Assembly (NCBI RefSeq): GCF_014295415.1
Contig: NZ_CP052909.1
Coordinates: forward strand, 2,604,001-2,668,000
Length of the DNA stretch: 64,000 nt
Source: Constantimarinum furrinae
GTDB lineage: Bacteria > Bacteroidota > Bacteroidia > Flavobacteriales > Flavobacteriaceae
Direction of reading: 5' to 3'
In this document: piece by piece, positions 1 through 9,254 of the stretch
Layout: each line of letters begins with the position of its first letter
How positions within the stretch are numbered: position 1 is the first letter of the stretch
Notes under the pieces: generated by a model
Seen by the model: the letters and a program-made list of their open reading frames with translations, nothing else
The model's database searches: none
Told to the model about the DNA's origin: nothing
Position numbers and translations under genes: made by a program

Positions 1-129
1 CAAATAGCGAAATGGCAAAAACCTAATACTAATAAGAAGATATAGTCCGCCACCAATTAATAAGATCAATAGAGGAAGCCCCCAGGCATATGATGAGAGT
101 TCTGAAAAAAAAGTATTGATTGTTTCCAA
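1..129 (-). CDS. Sodium:alanine symporter (AGCS) family, N-terminal fragment
   Basis: The reverse strand carries 43 open codons that run off the left edge of the window. The peptide contains AWGLPLLILLIGGGLY followed by RFLPFRYL, which is the characteristic first membrane segment of AGCS sodium:amino-acid (alanine/glycine) symporters of the inner membrane. I place the start at a TTG (127-129) because an in-frame stop lies 14 codons upstream (ending just before ATT-ACT-TTA-GAG) and there is no ATG in between; the true start could differ by a few codons. It is divergent from the lipid A deacylase gene, with about 75 bases between them. The family call is good although only the N-terminus is visible. 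Confidence 0.7.
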   Translation of the reverse strand, partial: METINTFFSELSSYAWGLPLLILLIGGGLYLLISIRFLPFRYL

Positions 130-203
130 ATAGGTGCTTTTAGGTGCCTCTAAAGTAATTTAAATTTTGAAAATCGCTTCAATTAACTTTAATTGCAGCC
201 CTA

Positions 204-1472
204 ATGAGGCAATTACTAACCGTATCACTCTTATTTCTTCCATTGTTTATAGTAGCTCAAGAGCTGTCGGATAAGCAAAATAACAGTTTTATATTCACTA
301 CTGAAGTCATGGTTGGCCAATCGGCTGAATCGAATAGTAATTACCCCGAGAGAAATCTGCAGTATCAATTATGGGCGAATTTCGGTTGGGATCAATCCAA
401 AAATTGGCAGGAATGGGCGCAACGCATGAAAAAAGTTCGAACAGGAATTGGTCTGGGCTATACCAACTTTGGCAATTCAGACAGTTTGGGGAGCGCGATA
501 ACACTTATGCCCAATATAGAGTTTAATGCCTTTCGCAGTGATCGGTTAAAGGTTAATGTAGGTATGGGCGGTTCATATTTTACCAAAAAATACGACCCCC
601 TTACCAATCCAAACAATCAAGGCATCACTACAGACCTGGCCTGGTCGTTTCGCTTATTCATGTATTATAATTTTTTAACGGGCGAAAAAATCGATTGGCG
701 TATGGGGATTGGGTACTCTCACCATTCAAACGGACATACAAGATTACCCAACCAAGGGGTGAATTCCTTTCTGTTAAGTCTTTCGGCAGATTTAAAAAGC
801 AATATAGCCAACACTTCCGAGGAAATTGATATTAATCGTTACACGCGTTCATCTTATAGTTACCTCTCCTTAAGATCGGGCTATGGAATTAACGTCTTGT
901 CCGGTGCTTACAACGACAAAAAAGGAATTTACACGGTTTCGGGAGCGTATGGAAAAGTCCTTAACAATACGTTCAGAATAGGTGTTGGAGCGTATTACAG
1001 GTTTTATCAGCACTATTACGATTATATTGAAGGCAATGAGTCATTGGTACAGGATGGACGTGAATTTGAATCCTTCAAGATGAATCCCGGATGGAACGCC
1101 TCTAATATTGGAATTTATTTGAACGGTGAATTTTTACTGAATCACTTCGGAATTGATCTCGGCATTGGGTACAATCTTCATAAACCGGCGTACAAGATCG
1201 ACTGGAGAATCAATCAAGGATGGGATAACACCCCTAGAGAGATCCCTGAGTACTGGATGTTAGGGGAATTTGATTCAAAGTTTAAACTGAAGCATGCTAT
1301 TTTGACCAGAATGGGTTTGAAATATTATCTTATTGGAACAACAAAAGCTCCCAAAAACAATCTTTATCTGGGCTTTCATATCAATGCCAACCTCGGACAG
1401 GCCGACTTTACTGAACTTAGTTTGGGATATGTGTACAGTTTTAATTTTATGAATCGCGAAGATAAGCCCTAA
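204..1472 (+). CDS. Acyloxyacyl hydrolase / PagL-like lipid A deacylase, outer membrane barrel
   Basis: 422 residues with a signal peptide (cleavage likely after VAQ, about residue 19) and many alternating amphipathic strands, as expected of an outer membrane barrel. The motif HHSNG (H173, S175) matches the catalytic His-x-Ser of PagL lipid A 3-O-deacylases, which remove an acyl chain from lipid A. The protein is about twice the length of classical PagL, as is common for the Bacteroidota branch; the extra C-terminal half (about 220-422) is also strand-rich. At the position where PagL has its catalytic Glu, 12 residues after the Ser, I read N187, so activity is uncertain. The 3' end overlaps the purC end by 26 bases on the opposite strand. 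Confidence 0.75.
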   Translation: MRQLLTVSLLFLPLFIVAQELSDKQNNSFIFTTEVMVGQSAESNSNYPERNLQYQLWANFGWDQSKNWQEWAQRMKKVRTGIGLGYTNFGNSDSLGSAITLMPNIEFNAFRSDRLKVNVGMGGSYFTKKYDPLTNPNNQGITTDLAWSFRLFMYYNFLTGEKIDWRMGIGYSHHSNGHTRLPNQGVNSFLLSLSADLKSNIANTSEEIDINRYTRSSYSYLSLRSGYGINVLSGAYNDKKGIYTVSGAYGKVLNNTFRIGVGAYYRFYQHYYDYIEGNESLVQDGREFESFKMNPGWNASNIGIYLNGEFLLNHFGIDLGIGYNLHKPAYKIDWRINQGWDNTPREIPEYWMLGEFDSKFKLKHAILTRMGLKYYLIGTTKAPKNNLYLGFHINANLGQADFTELSLGYVYSFNFMNREDKP

Positions 1473-2400
1473 CATTGTTGTCAATTCTATTCTCAATATT
1501 GGATAGATCTGCTTTCTTAAATGTTTCTCCGGTAATATTTTCGTAGAGTTCAATATATCGCTCTGAAACGGTTTCAATATATTGGTCCGTCATATCGGGC
1601 ACTTCCTGACCTTCGAGACCTTGGAAACCGTTCTGTATTAACCATTGCCGAACAAATTCCTTGCTAAGCTGTTTTTGAGGTTCATTATTTTCCTGTCTTT
1701 CAGCATAGCCTTCGGCATAGAAATATCTCGAAGAATCGGGCGTATGAATTTCATCGATAAGAACGATTCTTCCGTCCTTCGTTTTTCCGAATTCATATTT
1801 TGTATCCACCAGAATAAGACCTCGTCCGGCAGCAATTTCAGTTCCTCGTTGAAACAATTTTCGGGTAAAATCTTCAAGTTGTAAATAATCCTCTTCCGAA
1901 ACAATATCACGATTTAGGATCTCTTCGCGTGAAATATCTTCATCGTGATCTCCTTTCTCCGCCTTGGTCGCCGGTGTTATAATAGGATGGGGAAAAGCAT
2001 CGTTTTCTTTCATTTTGTCCGGCATGGCCACACCACACAGCATTCGTTTTCCCAATTTGTATTCTCTGGCAGCATGGCCACTCATATACCCTCGGATCAC
2101 CATTTCTACCTTAAAAGGTTCACAGGCATGTCCAACAGCTACGTTGGGATCTGGGGTGGCAATTAGCCAGTTGGGAACAATATCGCTGGTTTCATTCAGC
2201 ATTTTTGTAGCAATCTGATTTAAAATCTGACCCTTATAGGGAATTCCCTTTGGCATGACCACATCGAAAGCACTGAGTCTGTCGGTTGCGATCATCACCA
2301 TAATATCGTTCTCCAAAGTATATACTTCGCGCACCTTTCCGCGGTAAACCGATTTCTGACCCGGAAAGTTAAAATTTGTACTGGTAAGGGTATTACTCAT
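1447..2400 (-). CDS. purC: Phosphoribosylaminoimidazole-succinocarboxamide synthase
   Basis: 317 residues. SAICAR synthase joins CAIR and aspartate using ATP in cytosolic purine synthesis. Diagnostic segments are [10 protein letters not shown] near the N-terminus (nucleotide-binding strand region), [30 protein letters not shown] and [15 protein letters not shown], in the family order. The length agrees with the longer eukaryote-like/Bacteroidota form rather than the ~240-residue E. coli form. It starts 2 bases after the phoH-like stop, so the two are almost certainly cotranscribed from the promoter upstream of phoH. Confidence 0.96.
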   Translation of the reverse strand: MSNTLTSTNFNFPGQKSVYRGKVREVYTLENDIMVMIATDRLSAFDVVMPKGIPYKGQILNQIATKMLNETSDIVPNWLIATPDPNVAVGHACEPFKVEMVIRGYMSGHAAREYKLGKRMLCGVAMPDKMKENDAFPHPIITPATKAEKGDHDEDISREEILNRDIVSEEDYLQLEDFTRKLFQRGTEIAAGRGLILVDTKYEFGKTKDGRIVLIDEIHTPDSSRYFYAEGYAERQENNEPQKQLSKEFVRQWLIQNGFQGLEGQEVPDMTDQYIETVSERYIELYENITGETFKKADLSNIENRIDNNVRAYLRDS

Positions 2401-2402
2401 AA

Positions 2403-3356
2403 TTAGTCTACATTTTCTATCGCTTTGTACGCAGCGATCACCTTTTTTACCAATCGGTGACGAATGACATCCTTATCATCAAGATAGATCATACCTACCC
2501 CATCCACGTCTTTTAAAACCAACAAAGCTTCCTTTAATCCTGAAATAACCCGTCTAGGAAGATCGATCTGTCCAGGGTCACCGGTAATCATAAATTTAGC
2601 GTTCTTACCCATACGGGTGAGAAACATCTTCATTTGTGCGTGCGTGGTATTTTGTGCTTCGTCAAGAATTACAAAAGCATTATCTAAGGTACGACCCCGC
2701 ATAAATGCTAATGGTGCGATCTGGATTACCCCTTTTTCAATATGAGACTCTAGCTTTTCATGTGGGACCATATCGCGCAATGCGTCATACAAAGGTTGCA
2801 TATACGGATCGAGCTTCTCCTTGAGGTCGCCCGGTAAAAAACCCAAATTTTCTCCGGCCTCCACGGCAGGTCTGGTTAATATAATTCGTTTTACCTGCTT
2901 CTCTTTTAGTGCTTTAACCGCGAGTGCCACACCGGTATAGGTTTTCCCCGTTCCGGCCGGACCAACTGCAAATACCATATCATTTTTACTCATGAGGTTA
3001 ACCAGCTTACGCTGATTGGCAGTTTGAGCCTTGATTAGTTTCCCATTAACCCCATGTACAAGAACTTCATTACTACTTGGAGGAGTTTCGTAATCTTCCT
3101 TACTCTCACTTTGGAGGATTCGCTCTATCTCGTTTTCATCAAGCTTGTTGTACTTGGCAAAATGTTCGAGGAGCATGGTAAGTCTTGTGTCGAATTCTTC
3201 GAGAATCTCTTCGTCGCCATAAGCCCTTATTTTACTGCCCCGGGCAACGATCTTTAGTTTAGGAAAGTATTTTTTCAGAAGGTCGATATTAGCATTCTGA
3301 AGTCCGAAAAAATCTCTTGGGCTAATTTCGGTTAATTCAATAATAAGTTCATTCAA
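2403..3356 (-). CDS. phoH: PhoH-family ATPase (PhoH/YbeZ type)
   Basis: 317 residues. The N-terminal ~100 residues contain a KH-like fold segment ([18 protein letters not shown]), followed by the PhoH P-loop ATPase domain with Walker A GPAGTGKT at about 132-139 and Walker [12 protein letters not shown] near 230. It also has the FMRGRTL and [10 protein letters not shown] segments of the family. YbeZ-type PhoH proteins are cytosolic, work with the YbeY RNase in RNA metabolism, and are widely conserved in bacteria. The gene is first in a two-gene operon with purC. The upstream region holds a divergent promoter pair shared with the DUF62 gene. Confidence 0.93.
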   Translation of the reverse strand: MNELIIELTEISPRDFFGLQNANIDLLKKYFPKLKIVARGSKIRAYGDEEILEEFDTRLTMLLEHFAKYNKLDENEIERILQSESKEDYETPPSSNEVLVHGVNGKLIKAQTANQRKLVNLMSKNDMVFAVGPAGTGKTYTGVALAVKALKEKQVKRIILTRPAVEAGENLGFLPGDLKEKLDPYMQPLYDALRDMVPHEKLESHIEKGVIQIAPLAFMRGRTLDNAFVILDEAQNTTHAQMKMFLTRMGKNAKFMITGDPGQIDLPRRVISGLKEALLVLKDVDGVGMIYLDDKDVIRHRLVKKVIAAYKAIENVD

Positions 3357-3398
3357 AAGCGGGAATATTTAAATTTAATTATATGGCGTAAAAATAGT

Positions 3399-3428
3399 TT
3401 TGCTACTCACAAAAGTAACCTATTTTTG
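3399..3428 (+). promoter_or_regulatory. Bacteroidota promoter for the DUF62 gene (TTTTG-N18-TATTTTTG)
   Basis: The -33 element TTG ends at 3402, and 18 bases later TATTTTTG (3421-3428) matches the Bacteroidota -7 consensus TAnnTTTG. A transcript would begin near 3434, upstream of the ATG at 3464. The same spacing and the same -7 sequence recur before the TlpA gene (62405-62435). Confidence 0.55.
3410..3417 (-). promoter_or_regulatory. Candidate -7 box for phoH-purC (TACTTTTG)
   Basis: CAAAAGTA on the + strand reads TACTTTTG on the minus strand, a TAnnTTTG match 54 bases upstream of the phoH start. I find no TTG at ideal -33 spacing. It lies inside the divergent DUF62 promoter, so the two polymerases would compete. 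Confidence 0.35.
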
Positions 3429-3463
3429 TGGTACTTAAATTAACAAAATATCAACAATTTTCC

Positions 3464-4300
3464 ATGCCCATCATAACGCTTACAACCGATTTTGGAGAGA
3501 AAGATCACTTTGCAGGAGGGGTAAAAGGTGCTATTTACAGTGAATTGGACGATGTAAGGATTGTTGATATCTCGCATTCGGTATCACCGTTTCATATCTC
3601 AGAGGCTGCATATATCATTCAGAATGCCTATCGTAGTTTTCCGCAGGGTACGGTTCATATCATTGGAATCGATTCGGGACTAAACCCCGAGAACAAACAT
3701 ATTGCCGTATATCTGGATGGGCATTATTTTATCTGTGCCAACAACGGGATCATTTCAATGCTGGCTTCAGAAATAAATCCGGAAAAGATCGTTGAAATCA
3801 ACATACACGATCGTATTGACAGTAATTTTCCCGTTCTGGATGTCTTTGTAAAAGTAGCATGTCATTTAGCAAGAGGCGGAACCTTAGAAGTTATTGGGAA
3901 ACCCATTTCAGAATTAAAAGAACTTACAGGCATTCGTCCGGTGGTGAACCGGGAGGCAAACCAGATCATAGGAAATGTGATCTATATTGACAACTACGGA
4001 AATGTGGTGTCTAACATCACCAAGAGTTTGTTCGATGAAGTTGGAAAAGGCCGCCCCTTTAAAATAACTGCCCGTACTGCCAGCTTTAATAAGGTGTACA
4101 CCAATTACAGTGATGCGATCAATTTTGACCTCCCTCCTGAAAAGCGTGAAGAAGACGGGAAGAAACTCGCACTGTGGAACAGTAGTAATTATCTGGAATT
4201 GGCCATTTACAAAAGTAATCCCTCAACTGTAGGAAGTGCCTCTACCCTATTCGGCCTCGAATTTCGTGATACCGTAACTGTAAACTTTGATGCGACCTAA
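3464..4300 (+). CDS. DUF62 / SAM hydroxide adenosyltransferase-family protein
   Basis: 278 residues from ATG 3464. A GTG at 3428 would extend the frame but overlaps the -7 promoter box, and the family normally begins MPIITLTTDFG. The family (fluorinase/chlorinase fold) uses SAM plus water or halide to give adenosine and methionine. The N-terminal SAM domain (1-165) and C-terminal beta domain (NVIYIDNYGNVVSNI onward) are both present. Of the conserved Asp-Arg-His set known from archaeal DUF62 proteins I see the Asp (D70, in GIDSGLNPENKH), but Asn stands where Arg is expected and the His of the usual HGRD motif is absent (NFPVLDVF). Whether it hydrolyses SAM is therefore open. It leads the ABM-gldF-gldG run. 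Confidence 0.8.
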   Translation: MPIITLTTDFGEKDHFAGGVKGAIYSELDDVRIVDISHSVSPFHISEAAYIIQNAYRSFPQGTVHIIGIDSGLNPENKHIAVYLDGHYFICANNGIISMLASEINPEKIVEINIHDRIDSNFPVLDVFVKVACHLARGGTLEVIGKPISELKELTGIRPVVNREANQIIGNVIYIDNYGNVVSNITKSLFDEVGKGRPFKITARTASFNKVYTNYSDAINFDLPPEKREEDGKKLALWNSSNYLELAIYKSNPSTVGSASTLFGLEFRDTVTVNFDAT

Positions 4301-4330
4301 ACGAGGATACTAAATCTGAATCTGAAAAAA

Positions 4331-4627
4331 ATGTTTACAAGAATTGTAAAAATGGAATTTAAAGCCACAGAGGTACCCGCTTTTCTTTCTAATTTTGAAA
4401 ACGTAAAAAATAAAATACGCTCGTTTCCCGGATGTAGGTTTCTCGAATTGTATCGGGATAAGAATGATGATACAATCTTTTTTACCTATAGTCGTTGGGA
4501 AATGGAGCAGGATCTTGAAAATTACAGAAAGAGTGCTCTGTTTAAAGAAGTTTGGGCACAAACCAAGCCAAAGTTCAGAATAAAAGCAGAAGCCTGGAGC
4601 GTGGATACTTTGTATCGTGAAATGTGA
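4331..4627 (+). CDS. Antibiotic biosynthesis monooxygenase (ABM)-fold protein
   Basis: 98 residues, a single ferredoxin-like ABM domain: MFTRIVKMEF strand, helix, FPGCRFLELYRD strand, TIFFTYSRW strand, then the helix LENYRKSALFKEVWAQ. Such small dimeric proteins include quinol monooxygenases and heme-degrading enzymes, but many have no known substrate and this one shows no residue that settles it. It lies 30 bases after the DUF62 gene and 25 bases before gldF, consistent with one transcript. The arrangement DUF62-ABM-gldF-gldG-dnaN is, to my knowledge, common in Flavobacteriaceae. Confidence 0.8.
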   Translation: MFTRIVKMEFKATEVPAFLSNFENVKNKIRSFPGCRFLELYRDKNDDTIFFTYSRWEMEQDLENYRKSALFKEVWAQTKPKFRIKAEAWSVDTLYREM

Positions 4628-4652
4628 ATCATAACAACAAAGATTAAGTTGA

Positions 4653-5366
4653 ATGTACCCAATAATTAAAAGAGAAATAGCGTCATTTTTTGCCGGACCC
4701 ATCGGGTATCTGGTTATTGCTGTTTTTTTGGTGATCAACGGACTCTTTCTCTGGGTGTTTCCCGGGAATTACAATATTCTCGATGCCGGATTTGCAGATC
4801 TTTCAGCATTTTTTGAATTGGCTCCCTGGGTGCTTCTTTTCCTGATTCCGGCTGTGACCATGCGCAGTTTCAGTGACGAACTAAAAATGGGTACACTGGA
4901 ATTATTGCTTACAAAGCCTATTTCGGTGCGAAGTATCGTTCTTGGAAAATATTTTGGGGCCATAACTCTTATCATCATTGCAATTGTACCTACACTACTG
5001 TATGTTCTTACCATATCACAATTGGGTAATCCAGAAGGGAACTGGGATGGAGGTTCTACACTGGGCTCTTATATAGGTTTATTGTTTTTAGTAATTGCGT
5101 ATGCAGCCATAGGCGTTTTTTCCTCAACACTTTCTGAAAACCAGATCGTAGCATTTATCATTGCAGTGTTTTTATGTTTTGCACTGTTTTATGGATTTGA
5201 GGGATTGGCCGGACTAATTTCAGAATTTCCCATTGAAAACTTTGGAATGAAAGCTCATTTCGACAGTGTAGCCAGAGGAGTGATCGATACGCGCGACGTG
5301 ATTTACTTCTTAAGCATTGCATTGGTATTTATTGGTTTAACGGTCTTACGTCTTAAAAAAAGCTAA
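4653..5366 (+). CDS. gldF: Gliding motility ABC transporter permease GldF
   Basis: 237 residues, an inner-membrane permease with about six hydrophobic segments. The family signature FSDELKMGTLELLLTKPIS (cytoplasmic loop) follows the second segment (LLFLIPAVTMRS). GldF and GldG are thought to form an ABC transporter with the ATPase GldA and are needed for gliding in Flavobacterium johnsoniae, where gldA is not linked; no gldA is visible here either. The stop overlaps the gldG ATG (TAATG), so translation is probably coupled. Confidence 0.93.
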   Translation: MYPIIKREIASFFAGPIGYLVIAVFLVINGLFLWVFPGNYNILDAGFADLSAFFELAPWVLLFLIPAVTMRSFSDELKMGTLELLLTKPISVRSIVLGKYFGAITLIIIAIVPTLLYVLTISQLGNPEGNWDGGSTLGSYIGLLFLVIAYAAIGVFSSTLSENQIVAFIIAVFLCFALFYGFEGLAGLISEFPIENFGMKAHFDSVARGVIDTRDVIYFLSIALVFIGLTVLRLKKS

Positions 5367-7054
5367 TGAGCGGTCACAGAAAAAATATCACTCAATTTGG
5401 CTTGTTGTTACTGGCATTACTTTTACTGAATATTGCCGGCAACTTTTTGTATAAGCGTTTCGATCTTACTCAGGATAAACGTTATACGTTATCTGAAGCC
5501 GCTAAAGAGACCATTGAAACCTTAGAGTCACCTATAGTGGTCGACGTGTTTATGAAGGGGGATTTTCCACCTGAATTCAGACGACTTCAAACCGAAACCC
5601 GTCAGTTGCTTGAAGAGTTCGCAGCTTACAACTCAAATATAAAATTCGAATTTATCGATCCGCTCGAAGATGAAGAAAACAGCGAAGCCATTCAGCAGCA
5701 ATTAGCCTCTTTTGGCTTGACAGCAGCTCAGGTTCAGGTACAGGAGAACGGAAAACTATCGACGGCTCTGGTTTATCCGTGGGCTCTTGCCTATAACGGT
5801 GAGCAAACCGTGAAGATCCCTATACTGAAAAATCAGTTGGGAACCACATCCGAAGAACGTGTAAACAACTCTATTCAGAATTTGGAATACGCCTTTGCCG
5901 ACGGTTTCAATAAGCTTATTCATCCTAAAAAGAGAAAGGTTGCTGTTTTAAAGGGTAACGGTGAAATGGACGATCGCTATATAGCTGATTTTTTTGCTAC
6001 ACTTCGCAATTACTATTTTATTGCCCCGTTTACACTGGATTCGGCCGAAACGGCTCCGATTAAAACATTAGATCAGCTTAAAAGTTTCGATCTTATCGTT
6101 GCGGCAAAACCAACCGAGGTTTTCAGTACTTCTGAAAAATATATTCTAGATCAGTACATAATGCATGGTGGGGCTTCCTTATGGCTTATGGACGCAACAG
6201 AAAATGTTCAGGATACGATAAGTGGCAGAACTTTTGCTTTTGGAAAGGACCTTAATCTGGGTGATTTCTTTTTTAAATATGGCGTCAGGATCAACCCAAA
6301 CCTGGTTAAGGATCTCTATTCCGCTCCGATAGTATTGGCATCAGGAAATGAAAACGAGACCCAGTTTAACCGCTATCCGTGGTTTTATTTTCCACTGAGT
6401 AACAGTGCTAATGAACACCCGGTGGTTACCAATATCGAAGCCGTAAAATTCGATTACGCCAGCGGAATTGATGTGCTTCAGAATGATGTAAAGAAAACTA
6501 TTTTACTTACCACCTCACCTATCACGAAGATTGTGGGACTACCTCACGAGATCGATCTGGATGGGGAAATTCCAAAGAATCTGAAAATCGTAAATGAAGG
6601 TCCCGATCCCGAGGAATTTTCGGCCGGAGAAGTTCCTTTGGCGGTCTTACTCGAGGGAGAATTTCCATCGGCTTTTACCAACCGAATAAAACCATTTCAG
6701 CTATCAGAAGTAAAAACAACAAGCATTCCTACTAAAATGGTAGTTGTAAGTGACGGGGATATTATAAAAAATCAGTTAGACAGGAATCGTCCGCTCGAAT
6801 TAGGCTTCGACAAATACACTCAGGCGTTCTACGGAAACAAAGAATTTTTGCTCAATACCGTAAATTATCTTCTTGATGACAGCGGACTTATAAACATTCG
6901 TTCTAAAAAAATCGCAGTTCCGTTTCTAGATCCGCAAAAAACCAGTGAGGAGCGCACCAAATGGCAGCTAATTAACATGCTGTTACCATTGGGTTTATTA
7001 GCAATCTTCGGAATATTCTTTCAATACTTCAGAAAGCGAAAATACGCCCGCTAA
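5366..7054 (+). CDS. gldG: Gliding motility auxiliary ABC transporter component GldG
   Basis: 562 residues. One N-terminal membrane segment (about 13-30) is followed by RFDLTQDKRYTLSEAAKET, the typical opening of the GldG/ABC-auxiliary periplasmic domain. A large extracytoplasmic region follows, then a C-terminal membrane segment (about 536-553) and a short basic tail. It partners GldF at the inner membrane. The start ATG shares a base with the gldF stop. Length and architecture match known GldG proteins. Confidence 0.93.
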   Translation: MSGHRKNITQFGLLLLALLLLNIAGNFLYKRFDLTQDKRYTLSEAAKETIETLESPIVVDVFMKGDFPPEFRRLQTETRQLLEEFAAYNSNIKFEFIDPLEDEENSEAIQQQLASFGLTAAQVQVQENGKLSTALVYPWALAYNGEQTVKIPILKNQLGTTSEERVNNSIQNLEYAFADGFNKLIHPKKRKVAVLKGNGEMDDRYIADFFATLRNYYFIAPFTLDSAETAPIKTLDQLKSFDLIVAAKPTEVFSTSEKYILDQYIMHGGASLWLMDATENVQDTISGRTFAFGKDLNLGDFFFKYGVRINPNLVKDLYSAPIVLASGNENETQFNRYPWFYFPLSNSANEHPVVTNIEAVKFDYASGIDVLQNDVKKTILLTTSPITKIVGLPHEIDLDGEIPKNLKIVNEGPDPEEFSAGEVPLAVLLEGEFPSAFTNRIKPFQLSEVKTTSIPTKMVVVSDGDIIKNQLDRNRPLELGFDKYTQAFYGNKEFLLNTVNYLLDDSGLINIRSKKIAVPFLDPQKTSEERTKWQLINMLLPLGLLAIFGIFFQYFRKRKYAR

Positions 7055-7093
7055 ATGTTAATAAGTTAGTTTTTACAAACGTCTCAATTGAAA

Positions 7094-7101
7094 TATATTT
7101 G
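7094..7101 (+). promoter_or_regulatory. Candidate -7 box for dnaN (TATATTTG)
   Basis: TATATTTG followed by TAG matches the Bacteroidota -7 consensus and lies 59 bases upstream of the dnaN ATG, in the 106-base gap after gldG. The -33 region (TTAGTTTTTAC) is not a clear TTG. Confidence 0.4.
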
Positions 7102-7160
7102 TAGGTAAGCCGAAACGGAAAAAGGCGTAAGATTTAATCAATTCTCATAAAAAAGATTCA

Positions 7161-8279
7161 ATGAAGTTCATCGTATCGAGTTCGTACTTATTAAAGCAGT
7201 TACAAGTTTTGGGTGGGATCATAAATACCAATAATACCCTGCCTATTTTAGATAATTTTTTGTTCAATCTGGACGGTAATGCGTTAACGGTGTCTGCTTC
7301 AGATCTTGAGACCACCATTTCCTCAAATTTAAAAGTGGAAAGCAGCGAAAAAGGCAGTGTTTGTATTCCTGCGCGTTTGCTGTTGGATACGCTAAAAACC
7401 TTTCCCGAGCAACCGCTCACATTTACGATTGAAGACAACAACACCGTTGAAATTAGCAGTAATCACGGGAAATACGCTCTGGCCTATGCCAACGGAGAAG
7501 AATTTCCTACTGCTGTGGAACTAAAAGATCCTTCTTCAACTAAAGTACAAGGTGATGTGTTGGCAACAGCGATTAGCAAGACCATTTTTGCCAGTGGAAA
7601 TGACGATCTGCGTCCGGTAATGAGTGGTGTATTCTTTCAGTTTTCTACGGAAGGGCTTACGTTTGTTGCAACCGATGCTCATAAGCTAGTAAAATACAGC
7701 CGGGAAGACGTCACTGCCACTCAGACTGCCGAGTACATTATGCCTAAAAAGCCATTAAATCTTTTAAAAAGCATTCTAGCCGGTAGTGAAGAGGAAGTGA
7801 CCATAGAATACAACGAAAGCAATGCTAAGTTCATTTTTGAAGGCACCGAAATGATCTGCAGGCTAATCGATGGAAAATACCCCAATTACGAAGCGGTAAT
7901 TCCGAAGGAAAACCCCAATAAGCTTACTATAGACCGAAATCAATTCCTTAACTCTGTGCGAAGAGTTTCCATTTTTTCGAATAAGACCACGCACCAGATC
8001 CGTCTTAAGATCGCCGGTGCCGAACTCAATATTTCTGCCGAAGACATCGATTACAGTAATAAAGCCGAAGAACGATTAACATGTGACTATCAGGGCGACG
8101 ATATGCAAATTGGATTTAATTCGCGATTTCTTACCGAAATGCTTAGCAATCTAACCAGCGATGAAGTCTCGTTGGAAATGTCGTTGCCTAATCGTGCGGG
8201 AATTCTTACTCCGGTAGACGGTTTGGATGACGGCGAACAGGTAACAATGTTAGTGATGCCCGTTATGCTGAATAACTGA
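7161..8279 (+). CDS. dnaN: DNA polymerase III subunit beta (sliding clamp)
   Basis: 372 residues, the usual length for three tandem clamp domains. It opens MKFIVSSSYLLKQLQVLGGIINTNNTLPIL and carries conserved segments such as RPVMSGVFF, TDAHKLVKY and LIDGKYPNY, ending in the C-terminal strand VTMLVMPVML. The clamp ring encircles DNA and tethers polymerase III and repair enzymes. It is not next to dnaA here, as is usual in Bacteroidota. A strong hairpin downstream ends the transcript. Confidence 0.97.
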   Translation: MKFIVSSSYLLKQLQVLGGIINTNNTLPILDNFLFNLDGNALTVSASDLETTISSNLKVESSEKGSVCIPARLLLDTLKTFPEQPLTFTIEDNNTVEISSNHGKYALAYANGEEFPTAVELKDPSSTKVQGDVLATAISKTIFASGNDDLRPVMSGVFFQFSTEGLTFVATDAHKLVKYSREDVTATQTAEYIMPKKPLNLLKSILAGSEEEVTIEYNESNAKFIFEGTEMICRLIDGKYPNYEAVIPKENPNKLTIDRNQFLNSVRRVSIFSNKTTHQIRLKIAGAELNISAEDIDYSNKAEERLTCDYQGDDMQIGFNSRFLTEMLSNLTSDEVSLEMSLPNRAGILTPVDGLDDGEQVTMLVMPVMLNN

Positions 8280-8304
8280 TAGACGAAAATTTAATAGTTT
8301 AAAA

Positions 8305-8338
8305 ATCAAATATCCCGCCTAGTTGCGGGATATTTGAT
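8305..8338 (+). terminator. Perfect 14-bp inverted repeat after dnaN
   Basis: A 14-base arm (8305-8318, ending CCCGC) pairs perfectly with 8325-8338 around a 6-base loop CTAGTT. There is no long T run after it, so it may act as a bidirectional or T-poor terminator between dnaN and the hydrolase gene. Confidence 0.6.
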
Positions 8339-8367
8339 ATAATAAGAAGGTTTAAATAGTATCTTTG
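8334..8367 (+). promoter_or_regulatory. Candidate promoter for the RsbQ-like gene (TTG-N23-TATCTTTG)
   Basis: TATCTTTG at 8360-8367 matches the -7 consensus, with a TTG at 8334-8336 at the long end of permitted spacing and overlapping the dnaN hairpin. It would give a leader of about 65 bases before the ATG at 8440. Confidence 0.4.
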
Positions 8368-8439
8368 AAAGTGTAATGAATCATTTTATTATTCTGTCAA
8401 ATTTTTTTTATGTATTTTAATTGTTACTAGCAACAAAAC

Positions 8440-9246
8440 ATGAAAAGTTCAAAAAATACCAGCATTGAACAATTGTTCAATATAAATGTTCTTGGAAACG
8501 GTTCTCAGCCCATGCTATTTGCTCATGGCTATGGTTGTGATCAAAATATGTTCCGGTTTTTGTACCCTTATTTTGAAAATGATTATAAGATCGTTCTTTT
8601 TGATTATATAGGGGCAGGAAAATCTGATATAACCGCCTATTCTAAAGATAAGTATAGTTCATTGGAAGCCTATGCCGATGACATTATTACGATATGCAAG
8701 GAACTGGAATTAAGAGATGTGATTTTTATAGGTCATTCAGTAAGTGCCATGATCGGAGTTTTGGCGGCTAACAAATCGCCGGAAACATTCTCTAAAATGA
8801 TTATGATAGGGCCCTCCCCGAGATATATAGATGATGAAACTTATAAGGGTGGTTTCGAAGAATCGTCCATTATGGAACTTCTAGAAACCTTAGATAGTAA
8901 TTATCTTGGATGGTCGCAAACTATGGCTCCGGTTATTATGGGCAATGCAGACAGGCCTCACTTAGGAGAAGAGTTAAGTTCCAGTTTTTGCAGTACGGAT
9001 CCGGAGATCGCGAAGAATTTTGCCCGAGTTACCTTCTTATCCGATAACCGGAAAGACCTTCATTCTGTATCGGTACCCTGCCTAATCATACAATGCAAGC
9101 AAGATGTCATTGCACCAATTGAAGTAGGAGAATATACGGCGAAGAATTTAAAAAACGGAAAATTAAAAATTATAAATGCCACAGGTCATTGTCCCAATTT
9201 AAGTGCACCCAAAGAAACTGCTGAAGCAATTAAAGAGTTTTTATAG
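8440..9246 (+). CDS. RsbQ-like alpha/beta hydrolase (signalling hydrolase)
   Basis: 268 residues. The Ser-Asp-His triad is visible as S100 (GHSVSAMIG), D222 (QCKQDVIAP) and H250 (TGHCPNLS). The segments MIGPSPRYI, GGFEESSIMELLE, DRPHLGEEL and FCSTDPEIA are close to Bacillus RsbQ, which acts upstream of the PAS phosphatase RsbP in energy-stress sensing and resembles the plant receptors D14 and KAI2. There is no signal peptide, so it is cytosolic. The hybrid kinase gene follows after 8 bases and carries a PAS domain, mirroring the rsbQ-rsbP pairing. I infer that it makes or delivers a small ligand to that PAS domain; the ligand is unknown. Confidence 0.85.
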   Translation: MKSSKNTSIEQLFNINVLGNGSQPMLFAHGYGCDQNMFRFLYPYFENDYKIVLFDYIGAGKSDITAYSKDKYSSLEAYADDIITICKELELRDVIFIGHSVSAMIGVLAANKSPETFSKMIMIGPSPRYIDDETYKGGFEESSIMELLETLDSNYLGWSQTMAPVIMGNADRPHLGEELSSSFCSTDPEIAKNFARVTFLSDNRKDLHSVSVPCLIIQCKQDVIAPIEVGEYTAKNLKNGKLKIINATGHCPNLSAPKETAEAIKEFL

Positions 9247-9254
9247 GAAGAAGT

